DNA of 64,000 nt, taken from NCBI RefSeq assembly GCF_002886185.1, contig NZ_KZ614147.1:841187-905186 (forward strand), written 5' to 3'. Origin of the DNA: Salipaludibacillus neizhouensis (GTDB lineage: Bacteria > Bacillota > Bacilli > Bacillales > Salisediminibacteriaceae). Of the stretch, positions 8,665-17,414 are shown one piece after another (within the stretch, counting starts at the first letter, position 1; each line of letters begins with the position of its first letter). Both the position numbers and the translations under genes were made by a program. Below the pieces are notes generated by a model. It was not told the DNA's origin and did not search any database. It saw only the letters and a program-made list of their open reading frames with translations.

Positions 8665-9063
8665 ATGGGAAAGGTAATGCCATTCTTAATGTTTCAAGAA
8701 GGTAAAGCAGAAGAAGCAATGGAGTTTTATACATCACTAATGGAGGATTCAGAAATTACAAACATAGTTAGATATGGAGCTAATGAATCAGGAGACGAAG
8801 GTACTGTAATGCAAGCTACTTTTACGATAAAAGGGCAAGAATTTATGTGCATAGACAGTAATGTGACACATGAGTTCTCCTTTACACCTTCGTTCTCCAT
8901 TTATATTACTTGTGATACGGAAGAGGAAATTGAACAACTTTATCAGAAGCTAAATGAAGGTGGACAGGCACTTATGCCATTAGATGACTATGGTTTCAGC
9001 AAAAAGTTCGGTTGGCTAAATGATCGTTTCGGAGTTTCTTGGCAACTAAATCTTCTAAAATAA
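8665..9063 (+). CDS. PhnB-like VOC family protein
   Basis: 132 residues from the ATG at 8665, chosen because GAAAGGAG lies 9 bases upstream; longer in-frame starts run back into the dispersed repeat. The sequence PFLMFQEGKAEEAMEFYTSLM, SFSIYITCDTEEEIEQLYQKL and the ending FGWLNDRFGVSWQLNL are the hallmarks of the PhnB/3-demethylubiquinone-methyltransferase-like VOC family. The fold usually binds a metal or small molecule; no reaction can be assigned. Confidence 0.85.
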   Translation: MGKVMPFLMFQEGKAEEAMEFYTSLMEDSEITNIVRYGANESGDEGTVMQATFTIKGQEFMCIDSNVTHEFSFTPSFSIYITCDTEEEIEQLYQKLNEGGQALMPLDDYGFSKKFGWLNDRFGVSWQLNLLK

Positions 9064-9200
9064 CATGGAAAACTAACTTTTTTACTTGTTCCTTATCGGG
9101 TGCTTACAAAAGATCTAGAGTTGCTGAAGCGGTAGCTCCATTGACATAGTGTCCTAGGGGCATTCAGCTAAACAAGAATATTTACTAGGAGGTAGATATA

Positions 9201-9638
9201 ATGACCAAGAAATTGATTGTAAAAGAAGAAGTTCTCATAGAGGCAACGGCTTCAAAAGTATGGGAGGTTCTTATTAATCCAAAGTATGTTGCACAGTGGG
9301 ACGAACTTCCAGAAAACTATCCTAGTGAAAATATGACTAAGGGAAGTAAAGTGGTTTGGGAAAATCCTAACGGTGGACAGACTGTTACAACAGTCATAAA
9401 AGCAGAAGAAATGAAGGAATTAAAGATTGCCTTATACTTGTCGAATTGGGAAGTAAAACCGAATGAAGGTGATGTGGCATATTTATATCAGCTAGAAGAC
9501 CAAAATGGCAGTACATTATTAAAAATTGAAATTGGTGATTTTTCACTTCTAAAAGATGGTCAAAAATATTATGATGCCTCGGTAGAATTTGCATCTGAAT
9601 CAAAAAAGGTAATTAAGCAACTAGCAGAAAATCAATAG
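9201..9638 (+). CDS. AHSA1/SRPBCC family protein
   Basis: 145 residues, ATG after AGGAGG. The pattern VLIEATASKVWEVLINPKYVAQWDELP followed by GSKVVWEN is characteristic of the activator-of-Hsp90-homologue-like (AHSA1) branch of the SRPBCC fold. Members bind hydrophobic ligands; function is unassigned. It sits in a run of small genes with 36 to 137 bases between them and may share a transcript with the DUF4256 gene 36 bases downstream. Confidence 0.8.
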   Translation: MTKKLIVKEEVLIEATASKVWEVLINPKYVAQWDELPENYPSENMTKGSKVVWENPNGGQTVTTVIKAEEMKELKIALYLSNWEVKPNEGDVAYLYQLEDQNGSTLLKIEIGDFSLLKDGQKYYDASVEFASESKKVIKQLAENQ

Positions 9639-9674
9639 TTAGTTACATTGTGATAAAACCAAGGGGGAAATATT

Positions 9675-10241
<567 letters not shown>

Positions 10242-10244
10242 AGT

Positions 10245-10374
10245 GAAGCAGGGGACGGTTCTCTGCTTCATTTGCGCGGCTTGGATAGTAGTGGTAATCG
10301 CTGGATTTTACAGTTGAAGAAAAAATAACAAAACTGTCGTGCATGAAGAGGAGCGCTTCACGCATGGCAGTTTT
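10245..10374 (+). repeat. Dispersed repeat, full A-B copy
   Basis: Element A at 10245-10273 with perfect GAAGCA / TGCTTC arms; hairpin B at 10331-10374 (AAACTGTCGTGCATGAAG / CTTCACGCATGGCAGTTTT, with two arm mismatches). B ends in TTTTGTATAA and can act as an intrinsic terminator for the DUF4256 transcript. Confidence 0.85.
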
Positions 10375-10507
10375 GTATAAAACATGGTGCTTGACCCCCG
10401 CTCAAAAGGAATTTGAACATGATGGTCCATTCGATGGTAATCAGTCCAGGAGGGCAAGATTAAAGTATTATTTTATTGTGAATGATGCTGATTTTATAAA
10501 TGCTTCT

Positions 10508-10885
10508 TCAAATAATCGCCACTATAAATAAGTATCGACAAAACTCCTCCGCGTCTTTATCGATTTTAGCGAGATCGACTCTGTATTGCTTCAGGCTCTC
10601 CCAATTCACTAGTGGATTGTAACTCTCTTCTAACCACCCAGCTTTCAAGAGCAAGGTGATATCATTTCGAAACATGGAAGGTAGCCTATTTTTCAGTTCC
10701 TCTTCTTGAGTCTCATCATTTACCCTTACGGTAAACCATCCATCTGGATCAGAATTTGGTTCCTCGCGCCGCTTATTTTCTTCCTCAATAAACGTATACA
10801 ATTCCCTAATGTGCTTTCTTGCAAGATCAAGCTCTTCATCCGTCAATCCATCTTCTCTTAATACTAAACGATTCAATTCTTTCAT
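10508..10885 (-). CDS. Hypothetical protein, 125 residues
   Basis: I do not recognise this family. The start ATG at 10885 is preferred since GGTGGG lies 9 bases upstream; an ATG nine bases earlier would overlap the ribosome site. The protein is highly charged and helical (LTDEELDLARKHIRELYTFIEEENKRREEPN) with a middle segment DGWFTVRVNDETQEEELKNRLPSMFRND and no membrane span or signal peptide. It is the only minus-strand gene in this accessory stretch and stands alone between two dispersed repeats. Confidence 0.6.
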   Translation of the reverse strand: MKELNRLVLREDGLTDEELDLARKHIRELYTFIEEENKRREEPNSDPDGWFTVRVNDETQEEELKNRLPSMFRNDITLLLKAGWLEESYNPLVNWESLKQYRVDLAKIDKDAEEFCRYLFIVAII

Positions 10886-10974
10886 TCTGATCATCCCACC
10901 ATTTCTGTTATTTTCTCTTTCACATAACAAGTACAGATGGATAAGAAAAAAGGGGGAGGATACATGGGGGATAC

Positions 10975-11104
10975 ATAGGGGACGGTTCTCTGCTTCATTT
11001 TCAGGGCTTTAGTATTAGTGTGATACCAGCAGGTTTTGAAAACTTTACCGATAAAGTAACAAATATTAGCGCGCCATGCGTGAAGAAGAGCACTTCACGC
11101 ATGG
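10975..11104 (+). repeat. Dispersed repeat, full A-B copy
   Basis: Element A at about 10975-11000 (CATAGGGGACGGTTCTCTGCTTC) and hairpin B at 11074-11104 (CCATGCGTGAAG / CTTCACGCATGG). The spacer retains the GATAAAGTAAC-like motif in diverged form. It overlaps the presumed promoter side of the minus-strand hypothetical gene. Confidence 0.8.
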
Positions 11105-11111
11105 GTCATGT

Positions 11112-11333
11112 TCAAGGGGAATAGGTAGTTACCTTATTTGGGTTATTAGCTTTCGAATAGTTTTGATACAGGGTGGCTGTAATCTCATCTAGTGAAGTGT
11201 GAGAATGGTTCCCTCCTTCCCATTGACTGTTAACTAAGCCAAAGGTTGGTTTAATTCCAACAAGTGAATTAGGTACCAGGTGAATTTCCCTTAGCTCATT
11301 TCCGAGATAACTTCTGAGTAGTAGAACAACCAC
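11112..11333 (-). pseudogene. Possible gene remnant, 73 codons
   Basis: An open frame from a GTG with no convincing ribosome site. The peptide (LRSYLGNELREIHLVPNSL, then GNHSHTSLDEITATLYQNY) has a protein-like composition but I do not recognise it. It ends 8 bases from hairpin B of the preceding repeat. It may be the truncated end of a lost gene; a chance open frame is also possible. Confidence 0.25.
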
Positions 11334-11361
11334 CTTTCACATAAATTAGTACAAAGCACAA

Positions 11362-11389
11362 CCACTCACAAATGAGGATGAGTGAGTGG
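11362..11389. terminator. Hairpin 1 upstream of the 154-residue gene
   Basis: CCACTCAC at 11362-11369 pairs with GTGAGTGG at 11382-11389 over a 12-base loop. There is no T-run. It precedes a second hairpin at 11418. Confidence 0.35.
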
Positions 11390-11417
11390 CTGAAAGAAGC
11401 CTCCGAAGTTTAATAAC

Positions 11418-11443
11418 CTGTTAGGAAAATTTTCGCCTAACAG
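11418..11443. terminator. Hairpin 2 upstream of the 154-residue gene
   Basis: CTGTTAGG at 11418-11425 pairs with CCTAACAG at 11436-11443. With hairpin 1 it forms a structured leader of about 150 bases before the TTG start at 11518; a regulatory leader or a leftover terminator are both possible. Confidence 0.35.
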
Positions 11444-11517
11444 ACTAGCTGAGAGTGACGCCTTTGAGAAGAATAATAAATGTTTATTTTACTTTTTTGT
11501 TTTGAGGAGGGTCTTTT

Positions 11518-11982
11518 TTGAAATCCCGTGGACGACAACGTCAGCAAACGACACCAATACTGATTGCAGGCAGTGCAGTTCTTCTAATTATCCTTTTGCT
11601 CATCACGTTTATTTCGTCCAGTCCAGAAGAAAAAGTCGTTAAAGAGTTTTATGAATATGAACAAAAACAGGAATTTTGGAACTCTTATGAATTATTTCAT
11701 CCTCACATGAAAAAACGTTTTTCTAGAAGTAAATACATCGACCAACGTGCGCACATCTTTGTGGACCACTTTGACGTTGATACGTATGATCTTACTATCG
11801 GAAGCTCAAAGAAGATCAAAGAGTGGCAAATGTCAGATGATCATCAACCTTTATCAAATGTTTACCAGATTCCCGTTACTAAAACCTATCAAAGTCAATT
11901 TGGGAAATTTTCAATCCTACAAAATGTATATGCAGTAAAAGAAGAAGGAGAATGGCATATAATGTGGGATTACCATTACTGA
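11518..11982 (+). CDS. Small membrane-anchored protein, NTF2-like extracellular part
   Basis: 154 residues from a TTG with GAGGAGGG 8 bases upstream. A basic N-terminus (MKSRGRQRQQ) is followed by one membrane span (about residues 13-32) and a soluble domain starting SSPEEKVVKEFYEYEQKQEFWNSYELFHPHMKKRFS, which fits the NTF2/SnoaL-like pattern of extracytoplasmic Firmicute proteins. The end GEWHIMWDYHY is also typical of that fold. Function unknown. An A-B-tail repeat begins 4 bases after the stop. Confidence 0.65.
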   Translation: MKSRGRQRQQTTPILIAGSAVLLIILLLITFISSSPEEKVVKEFYEYEQKQEFWNSYELFHPHMKKRFSRSKYIDQRAHIFVDHFDVDTYDLTIGSSKKIKEWQMSDDHQPLSNVYQIPVTKTYQSQFGKFSILQNVYAVKEEGEWHIMWDYHY

Positions 11983-11985
11983 GAG

Positions 11986-12156
11986 GAAGCATGGGGACGG
12001 TTCTCTGCTTCATTTATATGGCTAGGGTGATGGTTGTAATCGCCGGTTATTATGAGGTTATCGGAGCGGTAAATGAAAAGTGCAAAACTGCCATGCGTGA
12101 AGAAGAGCGCTTCACGCATGGAGTTTTATTGGTCTGAAGAGATTGTGACAGTGTGG
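11986..12156 (+). repeat. Dispersed repeat, complete A-B-tail copy
   Basis: Element A at 11986-12015, hairpin B at 12084-12127 (AAAACTGCCATGCGTGAAG / CTTCACGCATGGAGTTTT) and the 26-bp tail GGTCTGAAGAGATTGTGACA... at 12131-12156. The same tail occurs at 25201 and 37309. With 171 bp it is one of the two most complete copies in the window. Confidence 0.88.
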
Positions 12157-12308
12157 TGATTTTTCAAGGTTAAAGACCGATAAAAAGTATTGTGTTTTTA
12201 GTGAAGGATAGAGTTGGTTATGGTGCCTGTCACTCCGGATAAGTCCTCGAGGCCTTGAAGAGTGGAGCGCGAATACGGTGGATTCCCTTTTACGTAGTGA
12301 AACTGTAA

Positions 12309-12768
12309 GCGGAAGAATAAAGTATCAAAAGACTTATTCGAAAGATTATCTTTCTAAAAAGCAGGTTAGAAACAAGGGGAACTACCCCAATATATAATTG
12401 AGGATCATCATCCACCTATTATTAAACCGGAAGTGTTAGAGAAGGTGCAACAGGAGATGAAACATCGAGAAAATGGGAGAAGTAGTAAAAAGAAATACCT
12501 GCATCTAGCCGCTTTTTTAAACTGTTTTATTGTGGGGAATGTGGAAACTCAATGAATCATGTAGCTATAGTAAAAATAAAGTAGATGGGACAAGGGTAAT
12601 CCGCCATTATTGGAGATGCACAGTCGCTTTAGGTCATAAATTTATAACGAAGTTTGATGCTCCAGGGTATCGCGAGGAAATGATCGAAATGACGTTTATA
12701 ATATGTTGCATGAAATGAGAGAGCATCCACAGCTCATCTATAAAACAAACAGGCATTTCAATAGGTAG
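12309..12768 (+). pseudogene. Decayed serine recombinase, C-terminal part
   Basis: Reading across frames recovers a large serine recombinase: KYQKTYSKDYLSKKQVRNKG, a one-base frameshift near 12378, then GELPQYIIEDHHPPIIKPEV and LEKVQQEMKHREN (recombinase domain end), then LFYCGECGNSM (zinc ribbon), a further shift, TRVIRHYWRC, GHKF and FDAPGYREE, and finally NMLHEMREHPQLIYKTNRHFNR before TAG. The N-terminal resolvase catalytic domain is absent. It is dead, but shows that an integrative or conjugative element or phage of the large-serine-recombinase type once lay here, next to the repeat-rich gene block. Confidence 0.8.
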
Positions 12769-13026
12769 GGTTAAGTGAAGGGAACAAAAACAAATGAAAG
12801 AACTGAAGCAAAAGGTTAAGTGACTTTTTGAAGGATTATTCAACTTGCTCATTCTTTAGTGAAATAAGAGTTGTCATTTTTAACAAGATCTTTTACTGCA
12901 CAGTTCAACAATACTATGCAATAGAAAAACAAAATCGAGGTGCGATTGTTTAGGAATCTTTAGCACACGTTGTACCTGATAATCGTTAAACATTGAACAG
13001 GCTAATTTAAGTCCAAGAACAGATGA
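12769..13026. other. Non-coding stretch after the recombinase remnant
   Basis: No supportable gene. A short minus-strand open frame here (12880-13095) has no ribosome site and is crossed by two hairpins, so I treat it as non-coding. The stretch may be part of the decayed element. Confidence 0.35.
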
Positions 13027-13075
13027 GGTACCGTTCGTTCGTGGAAAATGTCCATTTGCGGTACCGGGCCTTTTT
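13027..13075 (+). terminator. Terminator-like hairpin
   Basis: GGTACCG at 13027-13033 pairs with CGGTACC at 13059-13065, followed by GGGCCTTTTT. The loop is 25 bases. Possible end of an old transcript from the recombinase side. Confidence 0.4.
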
Positions 13076-13090
13076 AAGAATACGAACTCA

Positions 13091-13115
13091 GGCACCTTTA
13101 CTATAGGTGTCTTTT
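13091..13115 (+). terminator. Small intrinsic terminator
   Basis: GGCACCT pairs with AGGTGTC (one G-U pair) over a 7-base loop and is followed by TTTTG. It separates the accessory block from the sugar operon. Confidence 0.5.
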
Positions 13116-13171
13116 GTTATGGTTACCACTTTTAATTGAAAATATGGTAAGATTAGCATCGACTTAGTAAA

Positions 13172-13186
13172 ATGTAACCGTTACAT
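13172..13186. promoter_or_regulatory. LacI-type operator upstream of the regulator gene
   Basis: ATGTAACCGTTACAT is a perfect odd-length palindrome around C, with the central CG expected for LacI-family operators. It lies 34 bases before the GTG start of the LacI gene, a position consistent with autoregulation. Confidence 0.6.
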
Positions 13187-13219
13187 ATTTTGAAAAACAG
13201 CAGATAGGAGAAGTTTAAT

Positions 13220-14185
13220 GTGAAGCCGAAAATTTCAGATGTTGCAAAAGTTGCTGGTGTTTCACCAACAACTGTTTCTAGAGTTTTGAATAATCGAGGT
13301 TATATAGGAGAAAAGACTCGAAAAAAAGTTGAAGAAGCGATGAAACAACTTAATTATTTTCCTAATGATGTTGCAAGGTCGTTGTTTATAAAGAAAACAT
13401 TCTTAATTGGTGTTATTTTTCCTACTACAACGAATCCTTTTTATGGACAGCTTATTTTTCATATAGAGAATATCGCAGCATCTTTAGGATATAAGATTTT
13501 GTTGTGTAATAGTCAAGGGCAAGAAGATAAAGAGAGAAGTTATTTGAGGATGCTTCAGAGAAATCAAGTGGACGGAATCATAGCTGGTGCTCATAATCGA
13601 GGAGTAAAGGAATACGATATACCTACTCTCCCAGTTGTTGGGGTTGATCGTTATTTATCGGGGAATATTCCTGTTGTTTCAAGTGACAATTATGATGGTG
13701 GAAGACAAGCCACACAGTTATTAATTAATAAGGGTTGTGAAAATATCATTCATATTAATGGTCCGATTTTATTAGAGACTCCTGCTAATTTAAGAAGAAA
13801 GGCATATGAGGATGTTATGAGGGACAATCAATTGACTCCTATTACCTATGAAACAGAAGGAAATAATCAAGCAGTTATTAAGCAATTATTCGATGAAAAT
13901 CCACAAGTAGATAGTATTTTTGCCAGTGATGATCTGATTGCCTCAGCAGTCATGAGAGAAGCAAAAATTAGGAAAAGAAACATACCTTCTGATTTTAAAG
14001 TTATTGGATATGACGGGACAGAGACAACTAGATTACTACTACCTGAATTAAGTACTATCCAACAACCAATAAGAGAGATTGCTGAAAAAACTATTGAAAT
14101 CTTAATTAAAGAAATAAATGAAGAAGGAGACAGTCAAATGGAAACGATCCTACCTGTTAGATTGATAGAAGGCGAGACAACCTAA
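13220..14185 (+). CDS. LacI family transcriptional regulator of the sucrose-type operon
   Basis: 321 residues from a GTG with AGGAGAA upstream (the ATG two bases earlier is followed by TGA). N-terminal LacI helix-turn-helix ISDVAKVAGVSPTTVSRVLNNRGYIGEKTRKKVEEAM (residues 5-41) with the hinge NDVARSLFIKKT, then a periplasmic-binding-like effector domain ending DGTETTRLLLPELSTIQQPI. It resembles ScrR/CscR sucrose regulators and is set directly before the ABC importer, GH32 and fructokinase genes. Likely a repressor that lets go upon sugar binding and also represses itself. Confidence 0.88.
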   Translation: MKPKISDVAKVAGVSPTTVSRVLNNRGYIGEKTRKKVEEAMKQLNYFPNDVARSLFIKKTFLIGVIFPTTTNPFYGQLIFHIENIAASLGYKILLCNSQGQEDKERSYLRMLQRNQVDGIIAGAHNRGVKEYDIPTLPVVGVDRYLSGNIPVVSSDNYDGGRQATQLLINKGCENIIHINGPILLETPANLRRKAYEDVMRDNQLTPITYETEGNNQAVIKQLFDENPQVDSIFASDDLIASAVMREAKIRKRNIPSDFKVIGYDGTETTRLLLPELSTIQQPIREIAEKTIEILIKEINEEGDSQMETILPVRLIEGETT

Positions 14186-14235
14186 CAGTAGGGTGGTCCA
14201 ATATTTGATAATTTCAAAAAGATTTAAATTTTTTT

Positions 14236-14286
14236 GAAATTATATGTCATCCGGTTGACATGTGAAACCGAATGACATATAATTTC
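14236..14286. promoter_or_regulatory. Long inverted repeat enclosing the importer promoter
   Basis: GAAATTATATGTCAT at 14236-14250 is exactly complementary to 14272-14286. Inside, CGGTT at 14252-14256 pairs with AACCG at 14266-14270. The near-perfect 21-bp stem has a 9-base loop and contains the -35 and -10 boxes. It could be a dimer-binding dyad or a terminator of the LacI gene that shares sequence with the next promoter. Confidence 0.6.
14255..14283 (+). promoter_or_regulatory. Consensus sigma-A promoter of the sucrose-type operon
   Basis: TTGACA at 14255-14260, a 17-base spacer and TATAAT at 14278-14283: a full match to the vegetative consensus. Such a strong promoter needs repression, which the operator at 14289 can give. 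Confidence 0.85.
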
Positions 14287-14288
14287 GT

Positions 14289-14302
14289 TGTAGGCGTTTA
14301 CA
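14289..14302. promoter_or_regulatory. LacI/CcpA-type operator over the transcription start
   Basis: TGTAGGCGTTTACA is an imperfect palindrome starting 6 bases after the -10 box. It resembles the palindrome before the LacI gene and also fits the cre consensus with one mismatch, so either the local LacI regulator, CcpA or both may bind. Confidence 0.65.
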
Positions 14303-14328
14303 TTCATTATAAGGGGAGGTAATTAGAA

Positions 14329-15612
14329 ATGAAAAAAGTTATGTTATTAATCATTTTAATTATGATGGCAATTGTCTTTACAGCTTGTGGTGGTGAAAAT
14401 GAATCATCAAGTGCTAGTGAAAATGAAGTATCAATTTGGGTCCACACTTCAGATGAAACGCCAGAAGGGGAAGCAATGCAAAGTACTATTGATCGATTTA
14501 ATGAAGAGAATGAAGGAACATACTCCGCTAAGATTGAGTTTATTCCGAGGAGTGGAGCTGGAGGCGGATACGAAGATAAAATTAATGCCGCTTTAACAAC
14601 AGATACATTACCAGATGTTATAACTTTGGATGGACCTAATACTGCGGCATATGCAGAGGCCGGAATGATTGCACCAATTGGTGATTATATAACAAATAAA
14701 GATGACTTATTACCAAGTATTATTCAACAAGGAACCTATGATGATCAATTATATGCAGTTGGGTATTCAGAATCTGGTGTTGGAATTTTCTATAATAAAC
14801 AAATGCTAGAAGATGCAGGTATTGATTTATCTACGTTACCAACAGTGGATCAACCATGGGATTGGAATCAATTTATGGAGCTAAGTGAAACGTTAGTTAA
14901 TACTTACGATACTGCTGCAATTGATATGGCTTTTGATGATAAAAGTGAATGGTTAATGTATGCATTCTCACCATTCTTATGGTCACAAGGTGGAAACTTA
15001 GTGTCTGAAGATGGATCGACAGCGGAAGGTCATTTTAATGATGAAAATTCAGTAAAAGCTTTTAGTTTTATACAGGAGATGGTTAAAGAGGGATACACGA
15101 CAATTACTCCAGTTGAAAAAGGGTTCCATACTGGTGAGTACCCAATGAAGTTCGGTGGTTCATGGACAATTGCTGAAATGGAAGACTATCCCGATGTGGA
15201 ATATGGTGTTATGCCATACCCGACATCTCCGGATACAAACGAATTAGTTTCTCCATCAGGCAGCTGGCAATATGCGATGGCTTCTTCATCGGAAAAACAA
15301 GAAGCTGCTGGTGCACTGATTGATTTCATGACTTCTACAGAGTCTTTAACGGAAGTTACTTTAGCGAATAGTGTTCTTCCGGCAGCTCATTCAGTTGTTG
15401 AAGAAGTGCAAGATAAAGTTTCGCCTCAAATGAATGTCTTAATTCAACAGAACCAAAAATCGGCACATGCTAGACCAGTTTTACCTAACTATCCGCAAGT
15501 AAGTAGAGTTTTCCAACAGGCAGTTAGCGATGCCGCTTACTATGAAGAAAATAGTGATGTACAGGAATTGTTAGATGATAAGACCGGTCAAATGGAAAAA
15601 GCGTTGAAATAA
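14329..15612 (+). CDS. Sugar ABC transporter substrate-binding lipoprotein
   Basis: 427 residues, ATG after GGGGAGG. A lipobox (IVFTACGG, Cys20) ends the signal peptide, so the protein is anchored outside the membrane. The rest is a family 1 extracellular solute-binding protein (EVSIWVHTSDETPEG, LPDVITLDGPNTAAYAEAGMIAPI, KFGGSWTIAEM). With two permeases and a GH32 hydrolase downstream, sucrose or short fructo-oligosaccharides are the likely ligands. No ATPase gene is present, so a shared MsmX-type ATPase elsewhere must energise import, as is common in Bacillus. Confidence 0.9.
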   Translation: MKKVMLLIILIMMAIVFTACGGENESSSASENEVSIWVHTSDETPEGEAMQSTIDRFNEENEGTYSAKIEFIPRSGAGGGYEDKINAALTTDTLPDVITLDGPNTAAYAEAGMIAPIGDYITNKDDLLPSIIQQGTYDDQLYAVGYSESGVGIFYNKQMLEDAGIDLSTLPTVDQPWDWNQFMELSETLVNTYDTAAIDMAFDDKSEWLMYAFSPFLWSQGGNLVSEDGSTAEGHFNDENSVKAFSFIQEMVKEGYTTITPVEKGFHTGEYPMKFGGSWTIAEMEDYPDVEYGVMPYPTSPDTNELVSPSGSWQYAMASSSEKQEAAGALIDFMTSTESLTEVTLANSVLPAAHSVVEEVQDKVSPQMNVLIQQNQKSAHARPVLPNYPQVSRVFQQAVSDAAYYEENSDVQELLDDKTGQMEKALK

Positions 15613-15620
15613 GATAGGTT

Positions 15621-15650
15621 ATTCCGACTTGGATGTATCCAAGTCGGAAT
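15621..15650 (+). terminator. Stem-loop between binding-protein and permease genes
   Basis: ATTCCGACTTGGA pairs exactly with TCCAAGTCGGAAT over a 4-base loop, followed by CTTTAAAA. A partial terminator or 3' stabiliser here would keep binding-protein mRNA above permease mRNA. Confidence 0.7.
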
Positions 15651-15671
15651 CTTTAAAAGGAGTTTTGACTG

Positions 15672-16547
15672 ATGAATACTAATAAAAGGGAGACTTTGGC
15701 AGCATATTCGTTTTTAGCACCTGCACTAATATTATTAGGAACCTTCCTAGTTATACCTGCTTTAATGGCCATTTATTATGCTTTTACGGATTATTATTTA
15801 TTAACACCAGATCAGCGTCAATTTGTTGGATTGCAAAATTTCATTGAAATCTTTAAAGACCCAATTTTTATTCAAAGTTTAAAAAACATTGTCCTATTTG
15901 TTGCTTTCGTCATACCAATTCAAGTAGGAGCAGCTTTAGGACTAGCGTTATTAATTAATAAACCAAGAAAAGGAAATATTTTTTTCAAGGTAGCCTATTT
16001 TTCTCCAGTAGTTTTGTCATTAGTTGTTATATCCGTACTGTGGTTATATCTATTAAACCCATCAGAAGGTTTGATTAATAGTTTACTAGCAAATATCGGA
16101 ATTGAAGCTCAGCCATTTTTAAGCAGTCCAAAGCAAGCAATGTTGACAATTGTGTTTGTTTCCGCTTGGCAGGGTGCAGGCTATCAAATGTTAATTTTTC
16201 TAGCGGGTCTTCAAAATATTCCATCTACAGTTTATGAAGCAGGGAAAATTGATGGTGTTAACAAATGGCAGAACTTTTTTTATATTACATTGCCTTTGTT
16301 AAAGCCCACTTCTGTTCTAATTATGATTACGACATTGATCTCTGCATTTAAATTAATCATTCAACCAATGGTTATGACACAGGGTGGACCAATGAATTCT
16401 ACAATGACACCGGTCTATTATATTTATCAATCGGGATTCTCGGATCGAATGATTGGATACTCGAGTGCGATGACCGTTATTTTTGGAATAATAATTGGTA
16501 TTGTAACACTGCTACAAAGTAGGTTAACGAAGGAGGATGACATCTAA
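15672..16547 (+). CDS. Sugar ABC transporter permease (MalF-like)
   Basis: 291 residues with six predicted membrane spans and the EAA loop YEAGKIDGVNKWQNFFYITLPLLKPT (about 190-215) that docks the ATPase. ATG after AAGGAG. Its last base pair overlaps the ATG of the next permease. It forms the heterodimeric channel of the importer. Confidence 0.92.
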   Translation: MNTNKRETLAAYSFLAPALILLGTFLVIPALMAIYYAFTDYYLLTPDQRQFVGLQNFIEIFKDPIFIQSLKNIVLFVAFVIPIQVGAALGLALLINKPRKGNIFFKVAYFSPVVLSLVVISVLWLYLLNPSEGLINSLLANIGIEAQPFLSSPKQAMLTIVFVSAWQGAGYQMLIFLAGLQNIPSTVYEAGKIDGVNKWQNFFYITLPLLKPTSVLIMITTLISAFKLIIQPMVMTQGGPMNSTMTPVYYIYQSGFSDRMIGYSSAMTVIFGIIIGIVTLLQSRLTKEDDI

Positions 16548-17389
16548 TGAACAAGAAACTTAAGAAATCAATCGAATACTTTTTTCTGATTTTGTTAGCA
16601 TGTATATTTATCTTTCCTTTGTTATGGATGATCGTTTCTTCCATGAAGCCGGAAGCTGAGATTTATCTTGATATGGGCAGCGTGCAATCTTTGCTTCCTT
16701 CACTTGATGTTTCTCAATGGTTTCTAACATATAAAGAATTATTTTCGAGATTTGATATTCCCCAATATGTAATCAACAGTATTATCTATGCGGTAACAAT
16801 CACTGTCGGTTCTATTGTGGTAAATGCGATGGCAGGGTTTGCTTTTGCTAAATTTGAATTTAGAGGGAAGAAGTTGTTATTCGGTGTATTACTAGTGTTG
16901 TTAATTGTACCAGTGGAAACAATTATTATTACTCAGTTTACTGTGGCACACACGTTAGGAATTCTTAATACACGATTAGCGGTTGTTTTGCCGATGATTG
17001 GGAACATGTTTTTCATCTACCTGTTTAGTAACTTTTTTAAGGCGGTGCCAGATGAAATTATAGAATCCGTCAAATTAGATGGGGCAAATAATTGGATTGT
17101 CTTTTGGAAAATTGTATTACCGATGTCCAAACCTGCAGTTGCTACTGTTGGAATACTATCCTTTATCGCAAGTTGGAATGATTATTTATGGCCATTAATG
17201 GTATTAACAGATACAGACAAGTTTCCACTCCAAGTGGCTATTACAAATATAAATACAACCCAGCCTGTTTATACCAATCAGGTAATGGCAATCCTTACGA
17301 TTTCAACGATACCACTGATTATCGTATATATACTTGCTCAGAAGTATATACTCCAGGGACTCGGTGGATCTGGAACGGGTATTAAGTAG
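16547..17389 (+). CDS. Sugar ABC transporter permease (MalG-like)
   Basis: 280 residues, six spans, with the EAA motif ESVKLDGANNWIVFWKIVLPMSKPA (about 173-197). The ATG overlaps the stop of the preceding permease (TAATG), showing translational coupling; AAGGAGG lies just upstream. Second half of the importer channel. Confidence 0.92.
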   Translation: MNKKLKKSIEYFFLILLACIFIFPLLWMIVSSMKPEAEIYLDMGSVQSLLPSLDVSQWFLTYKELFSRFDIPQYVINSIIYAVTITVGSIVVNAMAGFAFAKFEFRGKKLLFGVLLVLLIVPVETIIITQFTVAHTLGILNTRLAVVLPMIGNMFFIYLFSNFFKAVPDEIIESVKLDGANNWIVFWKIVLPMSKPAVATVGILSFIASWNDYLWPLMVLTDTDKFPLQVAITNINTTQPVYTNQVMAILTISTIPLIIVYILAQKYILQGLGGSGTGIK

Positions 17390-17414
17390 AGAGAATTATT
17401 ACAGGGGGATAACA

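Noticed and set aside
10343-10531. Small + strand frame starting in hairpin B
   Set aside because: Starts inside a repeat stem, no ribosome site, no family resemblance.
11952-12137. Small + strand frame across the repeat at 11986
   Set aside because: Its codons come from the dispersed repeat and hairpin B; no ribosome site.
12530-12718. 62-codon frame that could be called a small gene
   Set aside because: It is one frame of the zinc-ribbon part of the broken serine recombinase, so it is annotated within that pseudogene.
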